DNA of 64,000 nt from Monomorium pharaonis (lineage: Eukaryota; Arthropoda; Insecta; Hymenoptera; Formicidae), in the NCBI RefSeq assembly GCF_013373865.1, contig NC_050472.1, positions 23,639,292-23,703,291 of the forward strand, read 5' to 3'. The notes under the pieces are model-generated. The model did no database searches and was not told the origin of the DNA. It worked only from the letters and a program-made list of their open reading frames with translations. The translations under genes were made by a program, and so were the position numbers. The first letter of the stretch is position 1. The number at the start of each line of letters is the position of its first letter. This document shows, piece after piece, positions 1 to 14,035 of the stretch.

Positions 1-2837
1 TTTTATTTGCAGGTCAAAATCTTTACAAAATAACCAGAAATTTATAAAACGCGCATGATAAATGCAATCTTTCATCTTCAAATTCTTTCTAATATAAAGA
101 TTAATGAAAATAATTCTCATATCGAATAGATATTATGCATGTAGCAACAAGAAGGTATCTCATAACTCTTTTGTGTTTTACTACAATCCGTCCATAAATT
201 AGTCAAGGGTGAAGGAGTGCCACTTAACCAGCGACAATAATTCTACGTGGCAAGAAGCTCGGTTGAACAGACGATATATGCCCCCATGAATGATGACAAT
301 TTTTTGACAAAGGAGTTTTCAATGATATTTGTTTCGAGATAATTTTGGACAGTTTAACAAAGTCTAAATATACACATACACATATGTATATAAAAATAAA
401 AAAAATTGCGATTATTCCTAGTATAACGTAATTTAACATATTAAATTACCTTACAACATTTACACATATAGCTAATATTTATCCATTAACCTAATATATC
501 TATTAGTACGATTTCATCGCAAAATTTCTTCCATGTTTGTACAACACTCGTTTGTAAATTTACTTGAGGAAAAAAGAAAGAGAGAGAAGTAACAATATAA
601 AATTAAAATTATTACATTTATAATTTCTCTCTCTCTCTCTCTCATTCTCTCTCTCTCTCTTTCTCTCTCCCTCTCTCTCTGTAAATTATAACTAAAATAT
701 ATTTATTTGTTCTATCTGCAATTTATCTTATTGTCAGTAGGTATACGATAATATTTGGTGTACGTATAGCATATAAATCAACTTGACCTCGAATCATTTT
801 TATCTGGTCTCGGCCTTTCATAATAGCCACACACTCACGTATATATTTCACCGAAAAATAAAACTTTGTTCAGCAGTTTGTCTTTGCTTTTTTATTCTCA
901 TTCTTCACACCCTGACCTCCCTGTGCGAATAACCTTTACGGTACTTTTCCGACTTGCTGTGCACGTGTTCGATACTGTGGTACTCTGACAAACTTATATG
1001 AAGCCAATTCATTTTCACGAATAAATTCGCCATGTCGTACAATTTTCCATTTCCATTTTTGTTACAAGAAGAATATAATGACATTATCCGTCTATATTAA
1101 ACGAAAAAATTTGAACGCAATTGAAAATGCTTTCAACTTTTGATTAAATAAAATAATTTCAATCTAAAATTGTGAATTATTATTTCCGAGACTTCATGTG
1201 AATATTATTTGTGTAATCGTTTAAACGTCGAAACCATTTAATGTTTATGCTAATCGCCTTCAACTGTGCGAAATACCATCGAAATTCGTATATGTGCGAA
1301 ACTGCGATCTTGGGCAACTCGTAAGTCGTAAAAATCTGACGTAAAAATTAGGATTGCCCTAGGGTGTAATGCGAAGGGATTGGTAAGTTTATGTGAGTTT
1401 CGGAATTCCAAGGTAGTAAAAGACTCACGGTTTCGAAAGTAGATGTTAAATCCTTCGGGAATGGAGCATGTTTGATAATAACTTAGACGACAAGGATACG
1501 CGAAGACTCCCTCCCAATTATTAATTGAGCAAGCTTTAAAATTACTATTACTGCAAATAATTGTAAATTTAATTTGCAGTGTGAAATAAGAAAAAGTTAT
1601 ATAATTAATTACATTTTTAAAACAAGAACTGTAAGTAGGTATGTGCTGTTATTAAAATTGCAAAGAAGAATGTGGAGACTACAATAACAGCAATTAGTAT
1701 AATGAATAAGAAGTTTCAAGAAAAAAAAAATGGTATCTTTCATGTTTAATATGTCTGTTTACAGGCGACGCCTAGATTAAATTTCTCGTGCATCGACGTT
1801 GTAACAAAGTGAGTGTACTGTTGTACAACATATAGCATTACTGGCGAGTCGCAAAGAACATTCCGCAAGAGACATCTGAATATTCACATATCATTCTCTC
1901 TCTGCTATTGTAGTTTTTATCTGCACTCTGTATTTTCCTTTCTTCCGTTACGAGCAGTTCCGCGAAGAACACAGTACTAAATCATAGAACAGCGAAACTG
2001 ATGAAACGCATTTCGAAATGTGGCCCTGGGGAAAAGCGAGACGACATTACTCCGTTCGAATCGATATCCCCAATATAATACACTGGACACCTCTCGATAT
2101 TTATATAAAAAATTTCCCTTCACAGGCATTATTACGATGTCAATTTCTTTTCTATTCTTGTTACGCTTATCAAATCGTATCATTATAATAGTAGCTATTC
2201 GTGAAAGTAATATTATATTTATAAATCTCCACATTACTCTCGTGATATCACAGCGCTGTATTTAATTATATAATCTATAATTACATTTAACAAATTTTAA
2301 ACTAAATTTTAAATGTATTTAATGTGAGCAAAAAAACAATCTAATCATACTGCTTTATTATTTTAATAAAATGTTACAAAAATAAAAATCATATGTATCA
2401 GACTGCAGTAAGTGTACTAATAATTAAAGCTAATTAAAGTCCATATTCAGATTTCAGCTAAAATCCATAATAGTTAAGAAAAATTTTTAATAAGAAAGAA
2501 AAAAACAAAATTAAAAGCTTTGAGAAGATATAAGATAGTTTGTAAGGAAAACTTCTTTTTAATAGTCAGTTAGAAATGTATAAGCTTGAACAAATGCAAA
2601 TGAAATAAAAAGCGAGTTTTTCATTCAGAATCTAATTAATCACGCGATCTCATTAATCTATCGTTACTATTTTCCTTTAAAAAAACTCCAAGTTGCGTTA
2701 CAGTAAATCGCGAACCAGAGATAAAACAAAAATAAAATTAAACAAATGCTTCCATAAGCGTTGCACGCAAGTAAAGTGTCAAATTATAATTATTCTTCGA
2801 ATTATCTCTAATACAACTGGAACTATGTTAGTAACAC
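1..2837. other. AT-rich non-coding stretch
   Basis: No gene is recognised here. Open frames are short, have no family resemblance and look like chance. The stretch holds a CT microsatellite, listed separately, and otherwise AT-rich sequence with scattered homopolymer runs. It could be intergenic or intronic DNA of a gene lying outside the window. Confidence 0.6.
626..680. repeat. CT/GA microsatellite
   Basis: This is an almost uninterrupted CT dinucleotide tract of about 55 bp, with single interruptions (CATT, TTTC, CCC). On the opposite strand it reads as GA. Tracts of this sort are common in insect non-coding DNA and may bind GAGA-type factors, but no neighbouring promoter is visible. Confidence 0.9.
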
Positions 2838-3520
2838 CGACCGCCAATCGATTAAACCTCTAATCTCATCTAACTCGCTTCTGAATAGTTTTGATCCTCA
2901 CAGACATGTATGCGCGGATGGCACTCAATCGAGACAACTTGCCGTGGAATGAAGAAATTCGCAAATACCATCGTCGTCGCGAATATAATAAGAGTTCCAA
3001 ATATCCGCGCGTTTTGCAACCGTCGGTTTTACGTTCTCTATCGATTCGCCGGAACAAACGCATTAACCGCGAACCGCGAACCGCCTAGTCTCAAAGGAGC
3101 AATGTGGCTACCGCACTCTACTAATGCAAAGCCCTCCACTGTCCCGACCTCTCCCCGTTTATCCCACGTACGCGTACTCCCCATTCTCCCTTTCCGGGCC
3201 CTTTCTCCTCACCGCACGGTCCCTTGCACTTCATCGAGGGCTCGCGGCTGCTAAATTTCCTACCCTTTAGTAATAATATATCTGTCCCTTGGGCGTCGCT
3301 GAGGAGTCCACCTCATCCTATCCAAGACCCCACGTGCGACTATTATCTTATATATAACCACGCTCGAACCCCCCGAGTTTCCTACCGAACAATCCACGAG
3401 GTCCATAGCGTATCTTTGGACACTGCGAATGTATCTTTAAGATCGCACATTTCCGGAAACGAGTTCGTGCTGGCGCGCTTTTATGCCCGCTGTACTACTA
3501 CGATGGTTTGAAGGATTAAC
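2838..3520. other. CpG-richer island, no recognised gene
   Basis: Base composition shifts sharply here from the AT-rich surroundings to a CpG-containing, GC-richer block. Several overlapping open frames of 65 to 114 codons exist on both strands, none with a recognisable domain. GC-richer sequence lengthens chance open frames, so I do not call a CDS. It could be a promoter, a non-coding exon or an unrecognised coding exon. Confidence 0.4.
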
Positions 3521-6500
3521 CGAACGATGCGTAAAAAGAGACGAGGCACGTTGCAAGAATAAAGAAACAATAAAAAAAGAAATGGACTATTAATGAAAAC
3601 TACAAGGGATGAGTTAACGATGAAGAAACGACAAGTTTTTAAATTGATCGACTGTCTTCTTACGATAAAAGTCTTAAGAGTGTTCTCAGTGTTTGATCTT
3701 GCACAAGATATTTTAACTTTAGTATCTATGTTATCCATTTATTACAGAGTACATTTTTCAAGCTACTAATTCTGTCAAATCCTATAACAATCTGAAAGAC
3801 TCAATATAAATAAGCAGAAATTATTAATGTAACTACATATTCTTTAAAAATTATTGCTACAAAATGTAAGAATATTCAATTTTTTTCTTTTTACAAAATC
3901 AAATCGATATTTTTACTGTAATAAAACACAAACATTAAAAAATATTATTTCTTGATTTTGATAATTATTTCTTTGTATACTTAGAAAACAGCATTCCATT
4001 ATAAAAATAACATTGTTGAACCAATTTAATATTCTGTCTGCAAATATACGAAAGAAACTGTTACGCGCGTGTTTAAAAATAGCGTATTTTCTCAAAAATT
4101 ACCGCAGGCCATGTGCATGTTAAATATGTTGACAAAAGAAATAACTATGACAATTCATATGCTGTGTAAGAACATTCACGAGACTTTTATGTCTTTTTAT
4201 GTATATATATATATATTGCGGGAGAATCTCCCGGAAACCAGAATTAAATAATATTTTAGAATTAATCTCTGACATTTCAAGTTAACAGTATAAAAATCAA
4301 GTGAAAAATGTAACGAATTTGTAAAACACGCAATCCTTCTTAAGTTTTAGAAATCTTTAATGTGGCAGAATATACTAAAATTTTTATGATACTTTTCTTC
4401 TCTTATCAAATTATCTTCTTTAAAAGAATCTACTGTTAATATTACTACTGTTAGATTAAAAATTTCACTGAAAGACTTCTTAAAAATAGAGAAAATAAAA
4501 AATAGATTTATCAAATAGGCAACCTTATAAAACATTATTTTGGCACAATTTAATAACTCATTAATTTAAATTAATGTTAATTTAAAGAACATTATAGAAA
4601 AACCGCATATGTAATTTTCATTAGTCACGTGCAATGATTTTAATGCAAAATTAGAATCTGTTATATTCTTACTTTTTGTTCTAATAACTTTTAATTATAT
4701 AAAATTTTTCAGCATTGACCAATTTTCATTAAACAAAAGACTTTAGTAACATACATTTCTGGAAAAAAGTAAAAACCTTCGCTAAGTGCCAAGTAAAATT
4801 CATACTTTTTCTGATAAAATATTATTCATACTACGCATACTTCGTTTTGCTTCGAAAAACAAACCTTCGTAGTAATATTAGCGGCAAAGACTTTGTTTAA
4901 CGCATTTCATGGTTTTATCTCCCATAAATTAAATTAAAATAACTCCTGAGTTGGCATCTTTTTTTTAGAGAGCGGAAACTTTCCATGAACATTTCCGCTT
5001 GTAATCGCAAAATTAAATAACTCCCTGCGCCACTGTTACGATAAAACATGAAACCAAGAAAAGCGCTTTTACGCATTTTTATCACAGTAAAACTCAGTGA
5101 ATGCAACGAAAATAGTCGCTGGTTGCTTTAAAACAAATTTTTCCAAACCAATTTTGTACATTAAATGCGACAATGTTTACAGATTGCGCATAAAATTAAA
5201 TATTAATTAAAACAAATCAAACTATTGTATTATATGGATTAACGATTATACATTGATTATACATAGATTAATAATTAGATCCGCAGATAAATATATGATT
5301 ACAGCACATTAAGGTGAAATAAATGTAAATTATATATAAATCTAAAAACAAATTAAGTCTTTTAGATTTTTAAAGATAATATCTAAATAAAAAATTTTTT
5401 AATACAATTTTTATGCAAATCAATGATCAAACAAAAAAATAAATCATATCTTTAAGTTCATACTAATAAAACAAGTAAATCAGTAATATTTGCAATATCA
5501 GATTTTGATACGCGTAATATTTCTGGCATTTAGTGCAATGAGATTATCACTGCTTTACATAATAATAAATATAATCCGATAAACATTGAGTATTCTTCTG
5601 CATAATTGCGTAATATTAATAATATTACATAATTTCAATAATATGTCGAGCATCCTAAACGATTGATTGATTGCACGTATAAAATCTAATATCTTTTCTT
5701 TTACTAATATATATAATATTTTTATTTCATATTTTGATACTGGAAACCTTTAATATTTAGAAAAATATTTAGGAAAAGGAACAAAAAATTAAACCTAATT
5801 AAATTGAATTACTAATGACATTATAGACCGTAATGTAAAATTATTAATGCCATTATTAAATTTATCTAAAATTTGTAAAATTTAATATTTAATTTATTGC
5901 ATTATTTTTAAATTATTCAAATTTTTTTATTATTCATACTATTATTCATATTATACTTTTGAATGATGCATCAACATAACGAATTATATTTTGAAAACTT
6001 TCTACACATTCTTAACAAATAATAATGTTCCAGCATTAAATAAAAACTCTGTTTTAATCTAATCATTTTGATCTACGATGTGTGCAAGATAAAATATTCA
6101 TCTAAATGTATCAATTTTTTTGTAATTTATAATAACATACATATATAATATATTTAAAATAATTATCATCCATTACTTAAATAAAAAAATATATTTATCA
6201 CTCACCGATGGATGCGCAACAGCGGAATATACTATGTTAATCTGTAACATATAATATCAATAATATCATTAGATATTCAGCTTTTGATAGCGTTAAAAAT
6301 AATATTTTCACAAATAATTAATTACGAATATCAAATTTTTACTCTTTCAAATAAATAAATAAATATTTAGTAGAAGAAATTACATAGTTTCTAAAAAAAA
6401 TGTTCATATGTTATAGAGGTCTTCTCTCTATCATTATTTTTATATTATTAAATCCAAATAAATAAGAACAATTAGTTACGTAAGTAAAAAATAATTACAG
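3521..6500. other. AT-rich non-coding stretch
   Basis: This is very AT-rich sequence with no supported gene. The only small structure I note is a perfect 15-bp palindrome at 4219-4233 (CGGGAGAATCTCCCG) next to a TA dinucleotide run. It ends at an AG that could act as a splice acceptor for the exon-like block beginning at 6501. Confidence 0.6.
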
Positions 6501-6633
6501 TAAAGTTGATCCGCCGGTGCCTGATGATCTTCCCTCAGAGACCCCCTTCACCTCTCAGGATTGTCGAACCCCTTCTCTCCTCCTCCGACACTCCGGACAT
6601 TGCACTGGCATCACTGTAACAACACTCATGTGA
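6501..6633 (+). other. Exon-like GC-rich block, strand uncertain
   Basis: A GC-rich block of about 130 bp stands out abruptly from AT-rich flanks. On the + strand it follows AATTACAG and is open for 43 codons from 6502 to a stop at 6631-6633, giving a Pro/Ser/Thr-rich peptide that starts KVDPPVPDDLPSETPF. On the - strand, an ATG at 6600 opens an acidic start (MSGVSEEERRGSTILR) that runs into a GTGAAG donor at 6551. The CpG-rich DNA to the right would suit the promoter of a minus-strand gene. Neither reading matches a family I know, so this is a candidate exon only. Confidence 0.25.
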
Positions 6634-7270
6634 AAAACACTCACGAACTAATGATGATTGAGATACGATAGTTGCACGATACTTTACGCGAGATTTTCTA
6701 TACACGACGCGCATTTTATCACATTGCGACGAAAAGGGAAAAGGGGTATCAAAGTTAGGTTATGAGAGACTCGCGCAACTTGCAACGTCTCGTAAATTAA
6801 CATCTAATAGAGTAATCGCGAAAAGCATACATATCGATAAACTACCGACATCGAATTTACTTGTACGAGTTGACAAGTAATAAAATATGACTCTAATTAC
6901 GACGACTACACTTTAGCGAAACGCGTAACGGTGCCAACTTCACACCGGCTAACGGTGAGCTGCACATCGAGACACAAGACTATCGCCAAGTCTTTAGCCG
7001 TACGAAGTACTTAACCGCATTAGCATATTACTTGCATAGAATCGTGTTTGATGTCCGCCAGATATTTGTCGCGATTTTGTCTCGGCAATGGCCAATACAT
7101 ACGACGATATACGGAGCAACACGGAGTCGTTCGCGAAACTGCGTATACGCGGGGGCGAGAGCCACGCCACCGCGTCCGTTGGTCGCCGCGCGAATGTAAA
7201 CACTAGCGCGCGCTGTAGGTACACTTTCAAAACAAAACAAAAAAATAGTCACCGTGCAACCCGTTGCCAC
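6634..7270. other. CpG-rich flank, possible promoter region
   Basis: Composition is richer in CpG than the flanks, especially at 7000-7230. Overlapping open frames on both strands (up to 109 codons) look like composition artefacts. If the minus-strand ATG at 6600 is real, this would be its upstream region. No TATA box or other decisive core element was identified. Confidence 0.3.
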
Positions 7271-10200
7271 GGCGGACCGTTCAATATGTCGTTGAATAAA
7301 AGTATGAACAGTATTCTATCTTTTCAAATCAAATTAATTATTAATGTATTGTGTAAATACGGAATGCTCCGTTATTTAGTTTATCTATCATTTTACTTAT
7401 TATACTCCATATTCTAAATGCAAAAATAAACCGATTGTACATACATACATAAGCTAACGATAGATTCAAAGCCTGCCATCAGATATTTAAATTCGTGCAT
7501 CATTAAAAGAATAATTATTATTTTATAATTATTATCCGAAAATTTTGCGACATAATAAAGACATAATAAAAATTTATAATCATTTCTCTCTCTTTCCCTC
7601 TCTCTTCTTTTTACCTTTAAAATTTATTTACCTAAAATATCCGCTTTGATAAATAACCATCGCCTCGATACACTTGCAAGTTATTAAACACAGAAGTTAA
7701 ATATTTCCAAGGTCTGATAATTTTTAATTGTTTGAAGAAACGCATTTAATATCTCACGATACTTACCAAAATTACGTCTCGAGAAGTGATACATCAATAG
7801 CGGCTTGTACCATTACATGTTCGATTGTTTGAGAATAAATGATAATTGACGATTGACCTTGCGTGTTGTACACCAAGCTGTAATAAAGGAAAGGTATACT
7901 ATAATAAGTGGAAAGACAAGAATCGAAAACATATTAGTGAATCGCTGTCGTACCGAAATATTCAATTTAATTTTATAAAATACATTGACGCACTCGCTAA
8001 ATCTTCGACGCGCCGAATATACTGCCGAATGTATGCTATGCAAAAAAACGACGTCCAAACACCGAACTCCATTGTGTCGTTACTCAATTCGTCATCTGTG
8101 ACATATTTATTGTATTGCAAAATCAATACCGAACATTCTGCTCCTTGCATTTTAAGTTAATTTCACGACGAATAAAAAATTCTCTCGTATTAACATTTCA
8201 ACATTTAATTAAGGAATAAATTCGTCGTAATTTGGTCGAAATTGTATTAAACCTCCAATTATCTCTTTATTAAGATTATATATATTAAAATTTTTATTTC
8301 TAATTATAATATATTTAGAATATGTTACTAAAAAATATTATACGTAGAATATTTGTTTATTATTTTTATTTAATTAATGACGCACGAAAAGTTAATTAGA
8401 CAATTATATCCTGTTATATCCAGATCGCCTAACATTAATATCTCAAAATTCATTATTATGTGTTATACATGAGACATATATCAATAATTATATAGGACAA
8501 AGATGATTTATCTAATCCTATTAATTATGTGTTCGAGGTTGGTTCCTATAAAAGCTATTATTATGTGACCAAATATGGGATGTAATGCGGTCGATCCTGC
8601 TGTAGAGTACGAAACTATGTGGCTGTCGATAGATACTGCAAATTGTGGAGATTACTTTCACAAATTATGTGGAATTTGTAAACTTTCATATTTCAAAGGT
8701 CGATCACACATAAATATCTGCTTGCACTTTCAACCACTTGCTCTTTCAAAACGAGTGCTTTGTGCTTATTCTTTTTTTTTTATTTCAATACTATAATTTT
8801 ATGGTATACAAAGATTGTTGAATATCTTTCAATCGCATTATAATATCAAATTTAAAAATAATTTAAAAAGAAAGACTATCTTTTCAACTGTTATACGATT
8901 AATCGATTTTTTATGAGCATAAAAGATTGATACTTAACAAGTTGAATTCCTTTTTAAATTGCATTTTCTTGTCCACACAAAATTTCAGTATCCATGAATT
9001 AGCATTTAATCTATTCTGTGCACTCATGCAATGTTGTCAGTATCTTTACCGCGACACGAAGTAAAAGTTGTTTCGATTTATCAAGATTCATTACTATGGA
9101 TCATTTGGTATTCCGGGCGAATATTTATTGGCCTCATCTTTCGTGAATCTAATACGAGAGTTTGCAAAAGAAAATTAATAAATTAGCTACAAGAGACCTA
9201 ATATGAAACGCTCGTTCGTGATTTCGACAATTTCAGTCTTCCCTATATAAATATAAATATCGTGTTTATCGTGTCTTGTATTTAATTAAAACTTTTGGAT
9301 AAATAAAATCTGCATAATTAATCTTGTATTGCCATCGTATCTGAATAAATACGAATATTCGAAATTCGTATTTCGTATTTTAAACAGGTGCTTGATAAAT
9401 GTTGAAACGCTCTTCCGGCGTATTAATGATTGAGAGTTAGCTCTGAGCACCTTAACGATCGACAAATGGTGAAAGCAATTCTCGTGATTTAGTTGTTATA
9501 GTGCGAACGGCATTATTCTCGACAGTTAATGCAAGAGTAAATTCATGCACGTAGTAAGGCAAACCAGTCTGTTCCTGCTTGGTAATTGTACGCCATAGAA
9601 CGCGTAATAGATCGATGAGAAAAGGAAGCGAGGCAGAATGGAATCATCTGGAGTGTTAAATGGAATTCAAGTTAGTGTTGTCTGTGCGAGACTCCGCGGG
9701 AGCACGGTATATAACATTCCATGTAATCTTATGTATTTCGTCTCTTGAAGCTGCACTCAAAGAGAAAGAGAAGAAAAGAGAAAGAGAGATCGACGCTCGA
9801 CGCTGTTAGAAACAAAACAATTGAGTCGTTTAATTGTGATTTTCGTTAGGCGTTACGTACGAAACATACCAAAGTGATGCGATTACGATTTTTAATTAAA
9901 TCTGTACCTATAAATTTAATTGAAAGGAAGTCTACAATTTTTCAGAAAATCTACAACTTATGTAACGTTTGTTCGAGACGTCCAGTGAGAAGTGCATAAA
10001 AAATCAGGACCGAGTGACTTCGTGCATTTTTGTTGATTAATTGCAAAAACACGCGCCGCTATGGGATCGCGTGAAAATACTTACGAGCTATTTGACACCA
10101 CTAGACGGTAGAGGAAAAAAAGAGACGTCAACGCAAAGTTTGGCAAGATCCCAATTTTCTTTTGACCGACCGGTATAACGTTCCTGAGGGCGCGGCAATT

Positions 10201-11546
10201 AGCGGGAAACGTAATTACAAGCATTTAATTAAAACGAGTCGTCGTCGCGTGACGCACTTCCTCCATTTCTTCAGACCCCCATTGCAAACCCGTGGAGTCA
10301 ACAGCCTAAATTTATATATTTTTTTCTTCTTTCTGTTTCAGTTTCTCGTTTTTCGGTAAGAGATATTTTTAACTTTGCGTCGGATCTCTAATTATGCTTC
10401 TGTAAGATATTTTTTTTGCTCTTGTTTTAAATGGCTGAGGGCGCGCTAAGGATTACACTAGAAAATGAAAACCTGTGCCTACGTCATCATAATTTGAATT
10501 TATATTAGTATGAAAAATATAATAATCATTATTTGTTTCGTCAAAATTAATTCTATTCAAAAATTCTATTCAATCTGAACAAAAATAAGAAATAAGAAAA
10601 TAATTAGTTCACTCTTTACTTTTCCATAAAAATTTGTAAAATGTTTGATTAAAAGGCAATTAGTACATGTTAAAAATTCTATTTTGTCTTGATTAAAATT
10701 TAAATTTATTATATATATAAAGCATTGTCTTTTATATAGAATAAAATAAGAATTTTGTAAGTATCTACTTAAAATGTAACTTTATTTATAATTTTTTTAA
10801 ATAAGCAATTTTTTGCCTTTTTTTCTTCTACGTAAAATAATTACGTATTATTTATAAGTTCTTTCGATAATACGATTAAAGTATATTTTGATATTATAGC
10901 TTTTATGGAATATAAATAAGTTATTCTGTAATATTGGGAACATTTTACAAATGCTTTTAAATGATAGAATATTATGAGAATTACCTTGAATAATGAATCT
11001 CATTCATTGTATAGAATGTCAAGAGTTCTCTTTGTTCTAAAAGTAATAGAGATAGCATTAATCGTTTAGGTTATTATAAACCTTTAATTAATTATTCGGT
11101 AATAAGTACATTCGTATTTATAATTACAATAAGAATTGTATTGCAATAAATGTAGAAGTATACAACAAATTGTTATGCTACAATACGTAATAATGAACTA
11201 AAAAGCAAATAACACATCTATAGAAAATAACTTCACTAATTAAGCGGAATTATTTATATATTGTTAGCATCAATCTTTTAGCATCAGAAATATCAAAACA
11301 ACACAATTCGCTGAATGTAATGCATTGTATTCCAATATTACTTTGTCGTTTTAAAATTACAATGACACTTGGTACGTCCGTGTTTTAGATAATGAGTTGA
11401 GCGTTGCAAGAAGAGCGTAGAAGTTAAACGTTTATACAATTAATTTCCCACTCCCCTCTCCCGTCAATCTCTTCCCAAATTCAGCAGATAGCAACATCTC
11501 GTCGAATTTGTGACAAGTTCGGAGACGGGCGCTCGCTCGTGCTTGC

Positions 11547-11548
<2 letters not shown>
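7271..11548. other. AT-rich non-coding stretch
   Basis: No gene is recognised in this stretch. The longest open frame, at 7846-8160 on the + strand (104 codons), has no signal peptide, domain or repeat that I recognise and is probably chance. The segment at 9400-10270 is slightly more GC-rich but shows no supportable coding exon. Confidence 0.55.

Positions 11549-11580
<32 letters not shown>
11549..11580. repeat. GA microsatellite
   Basis: A pure GA dinucleotide tract of about 32 bp. It creates a spurious Leu/Ser-repeat open frame on the opposite strand, which I do not treat as coding. Confidence 0.9.
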
Positions 11581-11584
<4 letters not shown>

Positions 11585-11658
11585 AGAACGGCTAAGGGAA
11601 AACGGAGTGTGTAACACTCCAATTAAGCTGAGGCATCAGTCCACGATATCTAGGGTGC

Positions 11659-11723
11659 AGAGCTTGACAATGAAGCTCTCATGATGCTGGATACCGTAAT
11701 GAGTTGTAACGGTATAATGCCAG
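11659..11723 (+). other. Two adjacent short hairpins
   Basis: Two inverted repeats lie side by side. AGAGCTT (11659) pairs with AAGCTCT (11673). CTGG plus ATACCGT (11687-11697) pairs with ACGGTAT (11709-11715) and CCAG (11720-11723), leaving a small bulge. The pair could fold in RNA, but the stems are short and I recognise no known ncRNA family, so chance is possible. Confidence 0.25.
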
Positions 11724-13087
11724 AGTGAGCGAATGCGGGCTCGCCAAAAGTTTCTCAAATTTTCCCACGAGCTTCTCCTTGCTCGTCGTAACAAGGAGGA
11801 AGTTAACATATATTAATGCAGAATGTACACATAACCAATTAAGTAGTATCAACAATGTCGTAAAGATCTTGTAACGTATAATTTATGAACACGAGTTAAC
11901 ATTTTGTGCTTTTTAATATTAACCAAGTCATATACTTAAATGTGTCTCTTTCATGATATATGTATTTATATTAAATTTAATCGAGAGCAAATTGAATGTA
12001 TCGGAGATCGAATCTTTTCTCTTATTACCGTACATATTAATAAGAGAGATATTACAGAAATATTATTTCAGAAGAAATGGTTCCCTTCGGTCCCGGTTTA
12101 GACGATTAAGGAATCAATATCCATCTTTAGGTTCTTCTTTTTATAGGGTCTCACCGAGTCTCGTTTGTAAAAGAATATCGAGGGCTCTGTGCTACGTAAA
12201 ATAAACTGTTTTTTAGCAATTCGTTTCGAGGATTAACGCTCCGTTAGACACGACGGATAAAACGACGGGCGGCTCCACCACGACGAAATTTCTGAAAGAA
12301 GTCCTCAGGGCGGACTCAAAGCGAGCAACTCTGTCGCTCTTCGTCGAGGCTCTCTCCTCCATTATTTTCTCCCCTCTGTCTTCCCTGCAATCCCTCTTTT
12401 ACCGCCTATGCCTCGCTCATCCCCGACCTCTTTACGCGTTACCTCGCTCGCGAAAGTTTCGATCTTGGGTGCTTCACCCCTTTTAATACGATTACCAGCC
12501 GATGCGAATTCGCGTCGCGCTCTACATCGTTGTTGCAAAGCATGCAGCATCCTCCCTAATGGCAACGACGCCCTAGAATTCATTTTGGTTATAGGGCAAT
12601 TCCACGAGTCGTTGGTAATTTACGAAAACTCCACGAAGAAGCCGATCTACGATATAGACCTGATAAAAAACGGCATGAAAGCATTTGCGAGCACTCCCTA
12701 CAAATTGCTCGTCGTATTTATTCGTATACTGATGTACATATATCCCTGCATTTATAGGGTAATTCTCTCGGATTTTAAATTGCCTTGAGATAATCGTGCT
12801 GATCAATGCTCTCGCGAATCAATTCGTCTACTGAACGAAACTCGGCATTGTAATTTTTTAAGCATATTTCGTACATTTAATGTTGATACATAAAAAGAAA
12901 TATTAATTTTAATTTATTCATTAATTATGGATATTATATATACTTTCGTATAAATTTGTTATATATAATTAGAAAAATAAAGTACAATATAATAAAATAT
13001 AACAGACATATATTCATATGATAATAACTTTAAAAGAATGTAGAAAGTATAAATATAAATTATATCGTGTTCATAATTTAGATTAAA
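11724..13087. other. Non-coding stretch with GC-richer centre
   Basis: Nothing supportable as a gene. The open frame at 12408-12788 on the + strand (126 codons) has no recognisable domain and is overlapped by unrelated frames on the other strand. The GC-richer part at about 12230-12580 may be an unrecognised exon or simply compositional variation. From about 12840 the sequence is AT-rich. Confidence 0.45.
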
Positions 13088-13150
13088 AAGTTAATTTATA
13101 ATTATGAAAAATACTACAAACGTATGAGTTTCATAATTATAAATTAACTT
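13088..13150. repeat. Perfect 22-bp inverted repeat (hairpin)
   Basis: AAGTTAATTTATAATTATGA plus AA at 13088-13109 is the exact reverse complement of 13129-13150, with a 19-nt loop between. A perfect 22-bp stem is unlikely by chance even in AT-rich DNA. It may be the core of a tiny palindromic MITE or a short RNA hairpin. The extremely AT-rich stem makes a microRNA less likely. Confidence 0.75.
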
Positions 13151-14035
13151 CTCCATGACTAGGAACCCCAAAAATCCCTATATAATTTCAAGAAATTTAT
13201 ATGTATATGCCTCAAAAGATGAGTTTTTCACCCTCGTCCTTAAAAATTTGTCGCAAAAATCGTTTCATCGAGATCGGGCCTCGATCGTGAAAACGGGGAC
13301 GCCGAAATAGTACAAGATTACGAATCCCTCCCAGTCGTTTACGGTGTCTCGTGCGATGGCAAGTTTGATTGTCGCAATTTGCGCGGAACGTCGAGATCGC
13401 GAGGACTACCGCGCGAAAATACGCTCGATATTTGCGCGTGACGCGAAAAGCTAGGCGAGAGAAAAGTTTTTATTTCGGCGTTTGCGAAATCGAGTTCTTA
13501 CCGTCGACTTTCTCTCCTCATGCTCTCGCACCATCAGCCCGAGAACTGTCGTTCTGCGTCTCGTCGTCTTCGCCATTCTGAGTGCCGTGAAACAATGTCG
13601 ACGTATGAATCCGCGAAAGTGGTTTACGAACTTCCGACTGTGCACGAAAGCGCGTTCTGACGAATAGAAACGTGTCAAGGCACGCCCAGATATATTACGT
13701 AACATTTTGTCGTGTAATAGTCTCACTGATTTATTGGATGCATCTTTGAGAATTTACAAGCATTTTGATTTACCGGCGGATCAAATTATTCACACGTTGT
13801 ATATAATTAAAAGTTAAATATTTCAAGTCAGCATTTATTATTATCGGTATTTAATTTTCGCTATTTATATTTCGGACACTGTATAGTAATTATAAAGACA
13901 GAATTTTGTATACGTGATTTATTACAGCTTAATTTATACAGCTTGAGTAAAATGAAATGTTTCCATTTCTTTCATATTCAATTCATTGTCTACTAAATTC
14001 TTGGATAGATATTATCAGAATTTATGTATTTAAGG
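13151..14035. other. Non-coding stretch with CpG-rich block
   Basis: The segment at 13260-13680 is CpG-rich and carries overlapping chance-like open frames on both strands (up to 91 codons) with no recognisable product. It could be a promoter or an untranslated exon. From about 13700 the sequence is AT-rich up to the hAT-like repeat. Confidence 0.4.

Noticed and set aside
7846..8160. 104-codon + strand frame
   Set aside because: Overlapped by a minus-strand frame of similar length, with no recognisable domain or supporting signals.
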